Source of the DNA: Spiroplasma endosymbiont of Danaus chrysippus
GTDB taxonomy: Bacteria > Bacillota_I > Bacilli_A > Mycoplasmatales > VBWQ01
NCBI RefSeq assembly: GCF_902809815.1
Contig: NZ_CADDIL010000003.1
Span: forward strand, 109,887 to 165,772
Length of the DNA: 55,886 bases
Direction of reading: 5' to 3'
Part shown: piece by piece, positions 20,969 through 30,401 of the stretch
Position numbering within the stretch: position 1 is the stretch's first letter
Layout: every line of letters begins with the position of its first letter
Made by a program: the position numbers and the translations under genes
Notes under the pieces: generated by a model
What the model saw: the letters and a program-made list of their open reading frames with translations, nothing else
What the model was told of the DNA's origin: nothing
Database searches by the model: none

Positions 20969-21178
20969 ATGAAATATATTTACTTATTAAAATATGAAGT
21001 CAATTATACTAATCAAATAAAATTTAAAGCATTTTCAACTGTAGAGCATGCTAATAATTATCATAGAAATTATAAACATCATTTAATTAAAGATGCTTAT
21101 ATTGAAAAATATGAAATATTAGTAATGGAATTAGACATAAATTTAAATAATAAGGAATTAAATAAAAAACTTAATTAA
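20969..21178 (+). CDS. Phage early protein, 69 aa
   Basis: The first gene of the early operon, ATG after AAAGGAGAA. The small protein (MKYIYLLKYEVNY...) is a basic alpha/beta-like product with a YKHHLIKDAYIEKYEILVME block. A paralogue of 64 residues occupies the same position after the second leader at 54976. Function unknown. Its first place in a conserved order suggests a role at the start of infection. Confidence 0.75.
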   Translation: MKYIYLLKYEVNYTNQIKFKAFSTVEHANNYHRNYKHHLIKDAYIEKYEILVMELDINLNNKELNKKLN

Positions 21179-21195
21179 TGAAAGGAAAAATATTT

Positions 21196-21318
21196 ATGGA
21201 ATATAGAGAATATAGAATGAATAGTTCTTGTGATAAATGTAGAAAACAATCTTCTTTTGGTAATAGATTATGTAATAAATGTTTTTGAATATTAATAGGT
21301 AGAAAAAAATATGAGTAA
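21196..21318 (+). CDS. Small zinc-ribbon protein, 40 aa
   Basis: Contains CDKC and CNKC about 16 residues apart, a four-cysteine zinc-binding arrangement. The start at 21196 follows GAAAGGAAA, and the 3' end overlaps the next gene by 8 bases. A near copy sits at 55188. The role is unknown, perhaps nucleic-acid binding. Confidence 0.75.
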
Positions 21319-21952
21319 ATTTATTTTTAAAAAAGAAACTCATCAATATTTTTTAGAAAATAAAGAATTAATATCTGTTTCTAGAATTATTGATAATTAT
21401 TTAGGTTTTGGATATAGTCATATAGCACCAGAAGTATTAAAAAATGCTTCAGTTCGTGGTAAATGAGTTCATAAACTTAATGAATTATATTTACAAAATA
21501 TTAATCAAGAAAATATAATTAATAATTTATTAAAAAAATTAAAACCAGTAACTAATAATATAAATTATTCTTATTGTAAAAAATCACTTATATTTTTACA
21601 AGAAAAATTTAAAGATAAAAATAATTATGAATTTATTATAGAAAAACCTATTAATGATAGTGTAATTGCTGGAACACCAGATTTAGTTTATTGAGATAAA
21701 AAAGAAAATAAATATTATTTAGTAGATTATAAAACTTATGCCTGTATAGATGATGATAAATTAAAAAGAATTAAATTACAATTAACTGCTTATTATTGTA
21801 TGTTACTTGCTAATGGTATATGGCCATCTAATAAAACTTATGTTTATTTAACTAATAAAAATACTCAAAAAGAAATAGAAATTGAAATAACCAATGAATT
21901 AATACTTGAATGAATAAATGCAAAAACAAATTATTTTAAAGGAGAAAAATAA
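21311..21952 (+). CDS. PD-(D/E)XK-family phage nuclease
   Basis: 213 residues. The catalytic core of a RecB/Cas4/lambda-exonuclease-type fold is visible: GTPDLVYWDKKE, then YYLVDYKTY, and a downstream LQLTAYYCML helix with a conserved Gln and Tyr. Such nucleases resect DNA ends for annealing by RecT, which is encoded four genes later, so the two probably form a phage recombination pair. The start overlaps the zinc-ribbon gene by 8 bases, typical of translational coupling. The copy in the second prophage, at 55304, is cut by an IS256. Confidence 0.8.
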
Positions 21953-21955
21953 AAA

Positions 21956-22180
21956 ATGGAATATAAATTGGAATATTGTAAAAATAAAAAATGTAATTTT
22001 AATGAATTATTAGTTAAAAATCTTAATGCTAGAATTGAATTTTTAGAATATCAAATTGAAGAAATTAATTTAAGTCAATTAAATTTATGAGAATTAGATG
22101 TGTTCAGAGGTCAAATTAAAGAATTAAATATTTTAAAAAATAATATTAAAGAATGATTAAGAAGAAATAAAAATGATTAA
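21956..22180 (+). CDS. Phage early protein with coiled-coil character, 74 aa
   Basis: The N-terminus has CKNKKC, followed by a long helical stretch rich in Leu, Ile and Glu. It starts 3 bases after the nuclease gene, behind GGAGAAAA, and overlaps the next gene by 8 bases. The family is not recognised. Confidence 0.65.
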
Positions 22181-22364
22181 TGAAAAAACAATTAAAGAAA
22201 AAAATATTTATTCTTGTAATTCAATTGAATTTGATAAATTACCTAAAAAATTAGATAGTAATTTAAATAATTGAATTGTTATGAATAGTCATTTAATAGT
22301 TAATCCTAGTAAAAATATTGAAGTACATTTAGATAATAGATTTAAAACAATTAAAAAATGATAG
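22173..22364 (+). CDS. Phage early protein, 63 aa
   Basis: A small soluble protein (MINEKTIKEKNIYSC...) with no recognised domain. Its start overlaps the end of the preceding gene, and the next gene follows after 10 bases with its own GGAGAAA. Supported as a gene by this tight packing. Confidence 0.6.
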
Positions 22365-22374
22365 GAGAAAAATT

Positions 22375-22482
22375 ATGGATAATCAAACTTTAATTTTATT
22401 AAAACACTTAGGAAAAATTAATAAAAAATTAGATGAAATTTTAGAATTATTAAATAAAAAAGGAGAAGAAAATAATGAGTAA
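22375..22482 (+). CDS. Phage early micro-protein, 35 aa
   Basis: A single amphipathic helix (LLKHLGKINKKLDEILELL). ATG after TAGGAGAAA, with the stop overlapping the recT start by 8 bases. It could be a leader peptide coupling translation to recT, or a small binding partner. Confidence 0.55.
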   Translation: MDNQTLILLKHLGKINKKLDEILELLNKKGEENNE

Positions 22483-23320
22483 TAATACTAAAAATGAATT
22501 AAAAATTCCTAATTTTATTAAAAGTAATAAAGAAGAATTATTAAAATTTAGAAATTATTATGAAATGATTATAAATTCTAGTAAAGATTTAAAAAATATG
22601 AATACTCAAAGTTTAATTAATGCATTAATTAATTTATATAAGTTAAATCTTTCAATTAATCCTATAAAAAAAGAATTAGCATTAATTCCTTATGGTGATG
22701 AATTACAAGTGCAAATTCAAGAAGATGGTTGATTAACATTATTGCAAAGAACTGGATTAGTTGTTGATTTTCAAAGAGAAAAAATAACAACTGCACATAA
22801 ATTTAATAAAGAAAATAATAAATGAGAAATTAATCCAGCATTAATTTTTGAAAGAAAAACAATTAATACTATTGGTTATTATTGTTATATTTCACTTTTA
22901 GATAAAAATGGTAAAATTAATAATTTTTATAAAGGAATGACTGTTGAAGAAATTAATCAACATAAAGATAAATATGGCAAAACTTATAATAAAAAAAGTC
23001 AAGAATGAAAATTAAATCATATATGAACTTCTGCTTTTGACCAAATGGCTTTAAAAACAGTTGTAAAAGCATTAATTAGAGAAATTAATAAAACACCAAT
23101 TATAGTATTAAATAATCAAGATGATATTAATTTAGCACTTCAATTAGACCAAGGTGTAGTAATTGATGAAGAAACAATTGCTTATAAAGATAATACTGGT
23201 GAAGAAGTTAAAATTATTAATTCAAATAATGAAACTGATAATAATGATTTAAATTCTGCTTTATCTAAATTAGAAGAATTAGAAAAAGAAGAAGAAATAA
23301 TAGAAAGTTTTGAAGTTTAA
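22475..23320 (+). CDS. recT: RecT-family single-strand annealing protein
   Basis: A 281-residue phage recombinase that anneals complementary single strands during replication or recombination. Family signs are the N-terminal block (NTQSLINALINLYKLNLSIN, then PYGDELQVQI) and GWLTLLQRTG. The region WTSAFDQMALKTVVKALI corresponds to the conserved C-terminal core, and an acidic tail follows. The start at 22475 is behind AAGGAGAAG. It pairs with the PD-(D/E)XK nuclease at 21311. Because the host ruvA is broken in this window, phage recombination genes may matter to genome plasticity, but that is inference. Confidence 0.88.
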
Positions 23321-23321
23321 T

Positions 23322-23462
23322 ATGAATAAAGAAAAATTAATTATTTGATTAAATAAACAAATTAATATTTGTTTATGTGACTCTTTAAAAGAAGTAGGTA
23401 AACTTACTGCTTATTATAAAATACTTGAATTTATAGAAAAAGGTGAATTTGATAATGACTAA
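23322..23462 (+). CDS. Phage early micro-protein, 46 aa
   Basis: It begins one base after the recT stop, so it is translated by coupling. The short helical protein contains two cysteines in NICLCDS. Its end overlaps the next gene by 8 bases. The family is not recognised. Confidence 0.55.
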
Positions 23463-23565
23463 ACAAGATATTTTAGAAATAATAGATAAATTAAAAGAAT
23501 TAAAAAACTTAGATGGAATAACTATAAATATAAAAATTGAAGATATTAATATTGAAAATAATTAA
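23455..23565 (+). CDS. Phage early micro-protein, 36 aa
   Basis: A short acidic protein (MTKQDILEIIDKLKEL...), one helix followed by a beta-like tail. Start after AAAGGTGAATT. It is the last gene before the non-coding stretch holding the ribozyme. Confidence 0.55.
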   Translation: MTKQDILEIIDKLKELKNLDGITINIKIEDINIENN

Positions 23566-23573
23566 TATTTAGG

Positions 23574-23642
23574 CATTTGACATATACTGTTCTTAATTTA
23601 ACTCCTATTCCTTATTTTATTTCTCGCTTAAAATATGTCAAT
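23574..23642 (+). ncRNA. Stem-loop upstream of the ribozyme
   Basis: CATTTGACATAT pairs with ATATGTCAATG (one bulge) across a 45-base loop without coding content. It lies between the 23455 gene and the hammerhead ribozyme, so it could be part of the same RNA element or a terminator-like buffer. Confidence 0.4.
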
Positions 23643-23659
23643 GTAAGTCCTAAATTTTA

Positions 23660-23755
23660 TTTTATACAGAACGAAACTATAGAATTATTAAAAATTTGGA
23701 TAACATTATAATTCTATAGTCCACCGTTTATTACGGTGCTGATGAGTTCATAAAA
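23660..23755 (+). ncRNA. Type II hammerhead self-cleaving ribozyme
   Basis: All core elements are present in circularly permuted type II order. Stem II 5' strand is TTTTAT-aca-GAAC (23660-23672), then GAA of the core (23673-23675). Stem III is 13 bp (23676-23688 with 23708-23720). The cleavage nucleotide is C23721 (GTC). Stem I is CACCGT/ACGGTG with a TTATT loop (23722-23738), then CTGATGA (23739-23745), and the stem II 3' strand GTTC-ATAAAA (23746-23755). Cleavage would fall between 23721 and 23722 and split the early mRNA between the recT group and the 23768 gene. Hammerheads are known in some phages; activity here is inferred from the intact core. Confidence 0.9.
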
Positions 23756-23767
23756 GGATGTGAAATA

Positions 23768-24025
23768 ATGAGAAACATTAGAACTGAATGATTTTATAAT
23801 GAAAAAAGTCCTAAAGAAATAAAATGTCGAACAGTAGAATTATTAAAAAATAAAGAAGATGCTTTATGTTATTTATTAGCATTAAATTTATATCCAAAAT
23901 TATATCCACAAGATATTTTTTATTCATGAATTTTAGAAAATAATCAAACTGGATATTTAATTATAGTTGGTAATAATAGAGATACTATTGGACATATGAA
24001 ATTTAAATTTATAAAAGGAGAATAG
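23768..24025 (+). CDS. Phage protein downstream of the ribozyme, 85 aa
   Basis: The first gene after the hammerhead. The ribosome site AAAAGGATG (23752-23760) partly overlaps the 3' strand of ribozyme stem II, so cleavage could change its accessibility. A soluble protein with no recognised domain (YLLALNLYPKLYPQDIFYSW is its most hydrophobic part). It is followed three bases later by the next gene. Confidence 0.65.
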
Positions 24026-24028
24026 AAA

Positions 24029-24817
24029 ATGCCAAATACAGAAAATTCACAATCAAATTATACTTTATTAAAATTAATAAGAATGGGAATAAGTCCATTA
24101 TCAGCAATGATAGGCACTTCTGCCTACTATGGTCAGTTAATAGGAAATCCAGTATTAGGTTCAATAAATGCTTTGTTATTTAGTAAAAAATTAGGAATTG
24201 ATATTTGAAATTTAAATCAAAGACCAAATACTAAAACTAAATTATTAAATAGTTCTAAAAAAATTATTTTAGGTTTAGGAACAATTGGATTGGTAAATTA
24301 TGCTAAATTTACTAATGCAGATATTAATCCTAATCCAACTGAAAGTCCAATAACTACTACTATTGACCCATTCCCACCAGATTTATTATTAAGTACTACT
24401 AATAATAATGATAATCATTTAATGGATTGAGATACATTTATTAGTCTTAATTCATATGGTATTGCTAATTTAATTGCTGGAATTACTGAATTAATACCAA
24501 GTAAATTTGAAACTATACGTAAAATAGCAAATATGGCTACTGGTGGTTGCTTAATATCAAGTGGGGTTGCTATGGGTATTAATAATGATTTTATGAATGC
24601 TTATGCAGTACCAACAATAGTTGCTGGTGCATCTGAAATTATTCATAATCTATTGCCTATGGAAACTACAAATAATGTAGCAGAAATGCAAGAAACAACA
24701 TTTACAAATGAAGCAAGAAGATTAATTAATAGCGATGCTATTAGTAATGGTAGTGGAACTAGTGACGTTTTATTTGAGCAACCAATATATAGACCAACTA
24801 CATACGATAGTTTATAA
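24029..24817 (+). CDS. Phage hydrophobic protein, 262 aa
   Basis: Start after AAAGGAGAATAG. Hydrophobic segments are seen near residues 15-50 (PLSAMIGTSAYYGQLIG), 80-95 (IILGLGTIGLVNYA) and 145-215 (LIAGITELI, GGCLISSGVAMGI, YAVPTIVAGASEI), with a polar tail. The glycine/alanine-rich helices suggest a membrane-associated or virion-membrane protein. The pseudogene at 12526-14430 has a similar layout. Family not recognised. Confidence 0.65.
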
Positions 24818-24873
24818 TTATGGTATTATTATTCTGTATTAATATCAAATAATATAACAAATAAGGGGTAATT

Positions 24874-24981
24874 ATGAAAAATAATTGTAAGTGTATATCT
24901 AATGATTATTGTTATGATTGTAATGAATGATATTGTTGTGACTGCAATGATGGTCATAAAAATAATTGTGAATGCAATTAA
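24874..24981 (+). CDS. Cysteine-rich micro-protein, 35 aa
   Basis: Ten of 35 residues are cysteine, arranged as CKC, CYDC, CCDC and CEC with a His, a likely double zinc site. ATG after AAGGGG. It is the last rightward gene before a bidirectional terminator. The family is not recognised. Confidence 0.6.
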
Positions 24982-25007
24982 AAAAACACCTAATTGGTGT
25001 TTTTTTA
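24981..25007. terminator. Bidirectional terminator at the prophage convergence point
   Basis: AAAAAACACC pairs with GGTGTTTTTT around TAATT. The early operon ends on one side and the leftward small membrane genes on the other. Confidence 0.9.
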
Positions 25008-25010
25008 TTA

Positions 25011-25217
25011 TTAATAAATACTTTTAACTTCTGTTTGTTTATTAATAGAATTTAATTTAGTTTGTAATTTATTAATTTTATTTTGTTTTTTAAGTTCTTT
25101 TTTATTAGGGTCTGTTAAAGATTTACCAAATGCAACTAATGCTTTTCCTAATTTAATTAAAACATAACCCCCATTAATACATAAATTAGCAACTATAATA
25201 ATTGTTGTAGTATCCAT
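25011..25217 (-). CDS. Small membrane protein with basic tail (holin-like size), 68 aa
   Basis: One membrane segment (TTIIIVANLCINGGYVLIKLG) followed by a basic, Lys/Gln-rich helical tail. The start at 25217 follows AAAGGTGG; upstream in-frame GTG codons are inside that site and are rejected. Size and shape fit phage holins or virion membrane proteins, but nothing more specific can be said. Confidence 0.6.
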   Translation of the reverse strand: MDTTTIIIVANLCINGGYVLIKLGKALVAFGKSLTDPNKKELKKQNKINKLQTKLNSINKQTEVKSIY

Positions 25218-25233
25218 ATTAATCACCACCTTT

Positions 25234-25356
25234 CTAAAAAATTTGATTAATTTTTAATACAATTTTTACAATAATGAATATAATTAAACCAGCAACCGCA
25301 GAAGATAATAAAACTCCTATTAAACCTAAAATAATCTTTATAATTTTAAAAAACAT
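25234..25356 (-). CDS. Single-pass membrane micro-protein, 40 aa
   Basis: Almost entirely hydrophobic (IILGLIGVLLSSAVAGLIIF) with basic ends. It lies between the truncated 25361 gene and the 25011 gene on the same strand, with 4-17 bp gaps. It resembles small phage coat or holin-type proteins in size only. Confidence 0.5.
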   Translation of the reverse strand: MFFKIIKIILGLIGVLLSSAVAGLIIFIIVKIVLKINQIF

Positions 25357-25360
25357 AATA

Positions 25361-25479
25361 TTATTCCTGTAATTCTTCTAATTTTAAAAGTTGGCCAAAT
25401 CTTGTAGGGTCACTAACGATAGCAATGGTATCATTTTGCATTTGTAAAGAAATTATTATTCTATCATTAACTTTATCTC
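25361..25479 (-). pseudogene. Phage gene 3' remnant, cut by the leader repeat
   Basis: Only the last 39 codons remain (WDKVNDRIIISLQ... to LKLEELQE). The 5' part is replaced by the phage leader at 25480. The two small membrane genes follow directly downstream, so this was the upstream member of that cluster. The junction marks a deletion or recombination within the prophage. Confidence 0.6.
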
Positions 25480-25695
25480 AATTAATCTATAATTACATTA
25501 AGCGATACAGTGTAACATTTTAACTTGCTTAACATTAAATGCTCTTTTATTCTGATATAGAAGTATTTACATTTTGTACTCACTATTAGACTTCTACGAC
25601 AGTTTTATGAAGTTTTAATCTTTTAACAAAAAAAGAACGATAGTTATATCGTTCTTTGTTATTTTATGAAACTAGGAGTTAAAGTGATGCGCCCT
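25480..25695 (-). repeat. 216-bp inverted repeat, right copy
   Basis: Reverse complement of 20601-20816. Here its native context is visible: it starts inside the last codons of the capsid-like gene and runs through the terminator into the early leader, then is cut off at 25480. Confidence 0.9.
25627..25657 (-). terminator. Terminator after the capsid-like gene
   Basis: AAAGAACGATA/TATCGTTCTTT hairpin with T run on the minus strand, about 22 bases after the capsid-like stop codon. Confidence 0.9.
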
Positions 25696-26740
25696 CAGCA
25701 GTTGGAGTTGCTCCAACCATAGTAATAGCACCTAAATTAGTAAATTCAATTGCTGTAGCAATATCAATACTTGAAGTAACTGTAAATCCTTTAACTAAAT
25801 CTGGTCTTAATGCTTTACCTTCTGAAACTAAAAACTTATGAAAATTCTTAACATTACCATTACTTTGTAAAACAAAAGTATTATCTTGACGACGATTAAA
25901 TGGAAATGCTAATGCTTCTTTATGTACTAATACAGCATCACATCCTAAAAAATTAAATGATTCTTGTTTATCAATAACTCCAGCTGGATAATTTCTTCCT
26001 AATCATGGACATTCTATAATTTTAATACCACCAATTTCTACAATTTTACCATCTTTTAATGCTTGACTTGCACTATCACTACCTAAAGTTGTAGTTGATA
26101 ATAATACTAAAGGTTTAAAGAAACTAGATACTCATAATACATAATCTTCTTCATCTGTACCAATATATTCATCATTAATACGTGCTTTTAATGTTGCTAA
26201 TGTATTTGATATTTTTAATCATAAAAGCATACGATAATCATCTATTTTTGGATTACTTGGTAATGCAATATTAATAATGCCATTATCTTTGGCTGTTTTA
26301 ACTGCTAATGATAATAATTTAGCAACTAAATATATTTCTACTGATTTTGCTTTTCCATCAATTCAACTTGATGCTAAACTATCTGATACAAGAACATTAC
26401 CATCTTCATATTTAGCACCTAATAACTTTAAATCTAATGTTTCTTCTTCAAAATTAATTTCTTTCTTTTTATTTAAAAGAATTTGTATTGTATCTGCTGT
26501 TGTTAAATTATTTGCACCAGCACCAGCAGTATAATCTTCAGTAGGATTTCTTTTTGTAATATTATAAATAGCAGTACCAGCATCTAATTGTTCTCTATTT
26601 TCTACTGTAGCATTAATTAATGCAACTCTTTTTGATAATAAAACTTTTAAATTTTTAATATATTTTACTGATAAATCTAATTTACCCGTTGGATTACTTG
26701 GGTCATTAATTGTTGTTAATTGTGTTGTAATAATTGCCAT
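25679..26740 (-). CDS. Putative phage major capsid protein
   Basis: 353 residues. It starts at 26740, two bases after the stop of the scaffold-like gene, and ends with TAA at 25679-25681 inside the inverted repeat. The N-terminal part (LDLSVKYIKNLKVLLSKRVALINATV) and middle (SFFKPLVLLSTTTLG, GRNYPAGVIDKQESFNFLGCDAVLVHKEA) have the composition and secondary pattern of HK97-type capsid proteins. The order portal-like, scaffold-like, capsid-like and terminator supports the call. Sequence identity to a named family cannot be claimed by eye. Confidence 0.6.
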
Positions 26741-26744
26741 ATTT

Positions 26745-27197
26745 TTAACCTACCATTCCTATTTTTCTAGTATCTACTTCATCTTCTTTTTCTTCTTTAA
26801 ATTTATCTTTTACATCTAAAGAATTACTAATATTTGTATCTTTATTTTTATTAAATAAATGTGGAAAATCTTTATTTAATAATGATAATTCTTCTTCAAT
26901 ATCTTCTTTATCTCCAAGATATCTTTTTAATAAATTAATATTTTCTTGTGATAAATCATATTTTTTATAACTTTCTGAATGTCTAATTTCTCTATCTTTA
27001 TCAGTTTTTTCTTTATATAAAGCATTATATTTTTCTTCTAATTCTTTATATTTTTCTTCTAAAGTTGGTTCTTTAGATTCTTCAGTTTCATTGTCTTTTG
27101 ATTCACTTTCTGTTGAATTTGATTCAGTTTCTTCTTGTTCATCTTTTTCTTTTTCTTCCATAGTATTACCTTCTTTCATTTCATTTTCATTTAACAT
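26745..27197 (-). CDS. Putative phage scaffold protein
   Basis: 150 residues, extremely Glu/Lys/Ser-rich. Residues 10-50 are an acidic, disordered-looking part, 50-80 a coiled coil (LEEKYKELEEKYNALYKEKTD). The position immediately before the capsid-like gene and the composition fit scaffolding proteins of tailed phages. The start at 27197 follows AAAGGTGG; earlier in-frame GTG codons overlap that site. Confidence 0.6.
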   Translation of the reverse strand: MLNENEMKEGNTMEEKEKDEQEETESNSTESESKDNETEESKEPTLEEKYKELEEKYNALYKEKTDKDREIRHSESYKKYDLSQENINLLKRYLGDKEDIEEELSLLNKDFPHLFNKNKDTNISNSLDVKDKFKEEKEDEVDTRKIGMVG

Positions 27198-27213
27198 AAT
27201 TACCACCACCTTT

Positions 27214-30033
27214 CTAAGTTGAACTTTTTGGATTTATTACCAATGATGTAGTTTGAAGATTTCAATCTGCTTTTGCTACAAATATGCTTCCAAGATAACT
27301 TCAACTTGTAAGGGTTGAAATAAATTGATATCTTAATACTATATATTTATTAAAACTAGTATAAGCCACTATTTTAAATCAAACGCTTCCTAATGAATCT
27401 ATACCAGTTGTAGTTGGTAAATCATTAGTTCATAATAAATCATTAATATAAGTATTAGAAATACTATCATTAGGAGTTAAAGTTGCTATTTGTTTATCTT
27501 TACCTTCATTAATACTATTATTTATATTAAATGTTCAATTATTTGTAGCATCATTATGATTTCCAGAATTATTATCATAATAATTAACATTTGATTCAAA
27601 TTGTGGATTTTTTTCATTAATATCTTTTAAATCATTTAAATTAATTTTTATAGGTGTAAATCATGATTTTTTATTACCAGTTGTTGATGTTCCTTTCAAT
27701 GGAAATGAACCACTCATATTAAAATTAAAATTAAATGTCATACTTTCATAATCTTCTTTAAATTTATCAAAACTATCATAACCATAATCTTTAAATGAAA
27801 ATAATATTGCTCTACCATAACCACTTAATTCTTCATTTACAGAAGGTCTCATTTGATAACTTTTATTTTCTGGTGTGGTACTAATAATACTATTTGTAAT
27901 CCCATATTGATTTTGATTACTTAAATCAATAAATATAGGTTGCGCTCTTTCTATTAATGGTGGTGGTTGTATTGCTTGAGGATAATTAAATGGTTGGTCA
28001 AATTTAAAAGTATTATTTGCTAAAATAAATGTATTTTGAATTAATCTACTATTATTACTTGCTTTACCAACTGTTTGATATGTTCCTGCTCAAATACTAA
28101 AATTATCATTAACAGCACCACTTCTATTATCTGGCATACTATAAAATGTTATTTTAAAATTACTTTTACCAACAACTTTTATGTCAATCATATCAATTGC
28201 TCATTTAACAATATTTGTATTAGTAAAAGCTGGTGATTGTAATAATGAATTTGTAGAATCATCTTTTGGTAATAATATTGATTTATTAGGAAATATTTGA
28301 CCTAAATTTTCAGTAGTATAATTATGTTCACCATCACTATTTCCATTATTAATATCAAATATTTCTAAATTCATAACATCCGTTAAATTAAATGTAAATG
28401 ATGTCATATGACTTGCTGTTCCAGCAACTGCTTGTATAGCATCTGGTGTATCATTTCTAAATACATCTAATGGAATTAATGCTGGATTAGTACTTTGTGA
28501 ACTATATAATAATGTTGTATAAAAATTATATAATTCAGCAGATATTAAACCATTTATATAAGGAAATTGTGGTATTAATAAATTACTTGATAATTTAGCA
28601 CCAATATCTAAACCACCAACAAAAGCATTCATAAATGACCCAAATATTGGTATAGTATTAAGATTAATTTTAATAGTTTCTCTAACTGTTAAAGGTATTT
28701 CACTAATAGGATTATAAATAAAATAATGTAAAGCATTTATAGTATTTAATTGCTTAAATTTATTATTATTCATATTATAATGAGTATTACCAATAAATTT
28801 TTTATTATTTTTATTATAATATTGAAAATATGGATTACCAGCAATTGCATAATTATAATCTTCTATTTCAGCACCATTTAAAAAATTATTATCTCAATAA
28901 TTTACTAATCTATTTGATACATCAACTTTATTAGTATTTTTAGTTTTTTCAACATTAGTTCTTAAATGACCTTCATAATGTTTTGTTGCACCATCATCAT
29001 AATTTGGTGCAATTACTTTTTGTCAATCTTGATAACTATCCATTGTACTTTCACCAGGTACAGTTAAAACATAATTTGTTTCTGGTAATGCTTGAAAACT
29101 TACTGGGTCATAAGTTGAACATTGATATTGTCATGGAAATAATAATTTACTTGGATATTGTCTATATTTATGTTGTTTAGTATTAATAGGATTATTATCA
29201 ATATCTCTACCTCATAATGCTATTGAAATAGGCTTTACTGAACCATAAAAAGATATCTGACAATGAGTAACTGGTAATGGAGTTAAATAATTATCATCTA
29301 AAACAATATTATTATTTTCATCTAATGCTGGTAATGCAACTGGGTCACCAGGCGCCCCTAATTGTACATATTGATTAATTGCTAATCCACTATGTGCTAA
29401 TTTATCATTTAAACTACTAAAAGTACATTGAATATAAGCCAATTTTTTATTTTCATTATTATAAGTTTTACTAGCAACTTCAAGAATATATCATTGTCTA
29501 TCAACTTTAATTGATTTATCAGTATTTATAACTTTATTAACTTCTGGAATCATATATAACTTATATAAATTAGAAACAATATTGTTAATAAAATTAAAAT
29601 TCTTTTTTTCATTTGGAATATTAATAACTACATTTTTAATTGCTTGTTCTTGAATAAAAGCATTATTTGCTGGTGTAGCACTATAAGTGATACCTAATTG
29701 GTCACTTAAAATATTTCCATAAAATACATCACCAATTTGTAATTGTTTATATGCTTCATCTGGATTATCTTTATTTTGAATAGGATAATAAGAATGGTCT
29801 CAAACTGCCTGTATTGCTTCTCTTCTAGTAAAGATTTTACTAAAACTAGTATAATCATTAGGAATACTAGTTGGTGGTTTATACCCCGTTTCTGTTGAAT
29901 TTATAGCACCTAAAATAATAGTAAAAGGACATACACGAAATTGTAAATCTTTATTTTGTGTAAAATCTTTTTCAATTTCACCAGTTGATTTTCAAACTGT
30001 TTTAATTAATTGATGATTTATTTTCGGTATCAT
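27214..30033 (-). CDS. Large phage structural protein, 939 aa
   Basis: A single open frame with many TGA tryptophans. It is Asn-rich, without signal peptide or clear membrane segments apart from a Gly/Ala-rich stretch near residues 455-475 (GSFMNAFVGGLDIGA). The protein is probably a tail, collar or fibre component because it lies between the portal-like gene (overlapping its 3' end by 32 bases) and the scaffold-like gene. The start at 30033 has AGGAGAAAC just upstream. A spike or tail-knob role is possible; no named domain is recognised. Confidence 0.6.
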
Positions 30034-30401
30034 TTTTAGTTTCTCCTAAAAAAGTATTATTAAATTCAATTTCTTCTTTTCTCATTTTTCTATTTTCTTT
30101 AAAAATGTTCATTGCTTCTTCTTCACTAACGCCATATCTTTTAACAATAATACGTTTTCTGTTAGTTAAATCTAATGCTAATTCTGCTTCATCAATTTCA
30201 AGTGATTTTAATCTATCTGTAATAGTATTTTCTTTAATTTCAAATGTTCATTTAGATTTATCACCATCTAATCCCATTAATATAAAACATCTTTGAAATA
30301 TTTCATTTCAATCACTTTGATTTAAAGTTCTTTTAATTCTTGTAGTTTCCATATCACGAGAATTAGTAATTAATACTTCTGCTTCAGTTTTTTGACTTGT
30401 A
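30002..30401 (-). pseudogene. Portal-like phage protein, C-terminal fragment
   Basis: About 130 codons remain (TEAEVLITNSRDMETTRIKR onward). The segment FEIKENTITDRLKSLEIDEAE, then a charged tail, is of the sort seen at the C-terminus of phage portal proteins, and the gene stands first in the late cluster. The upstream part is cut off by IS3 copy B at 30402. The 3' end overlaps the next gene by 32 bases. Confidence 0.5.

Noticed and set aside
25218-25229. GTG start giving a longer 25011 gene
   Set aside because: The GTG codons are part of the ribosome site AAAGGTGGTG that serves the ATG at 25217. The same applies to the scaffold-like gene at 27197.
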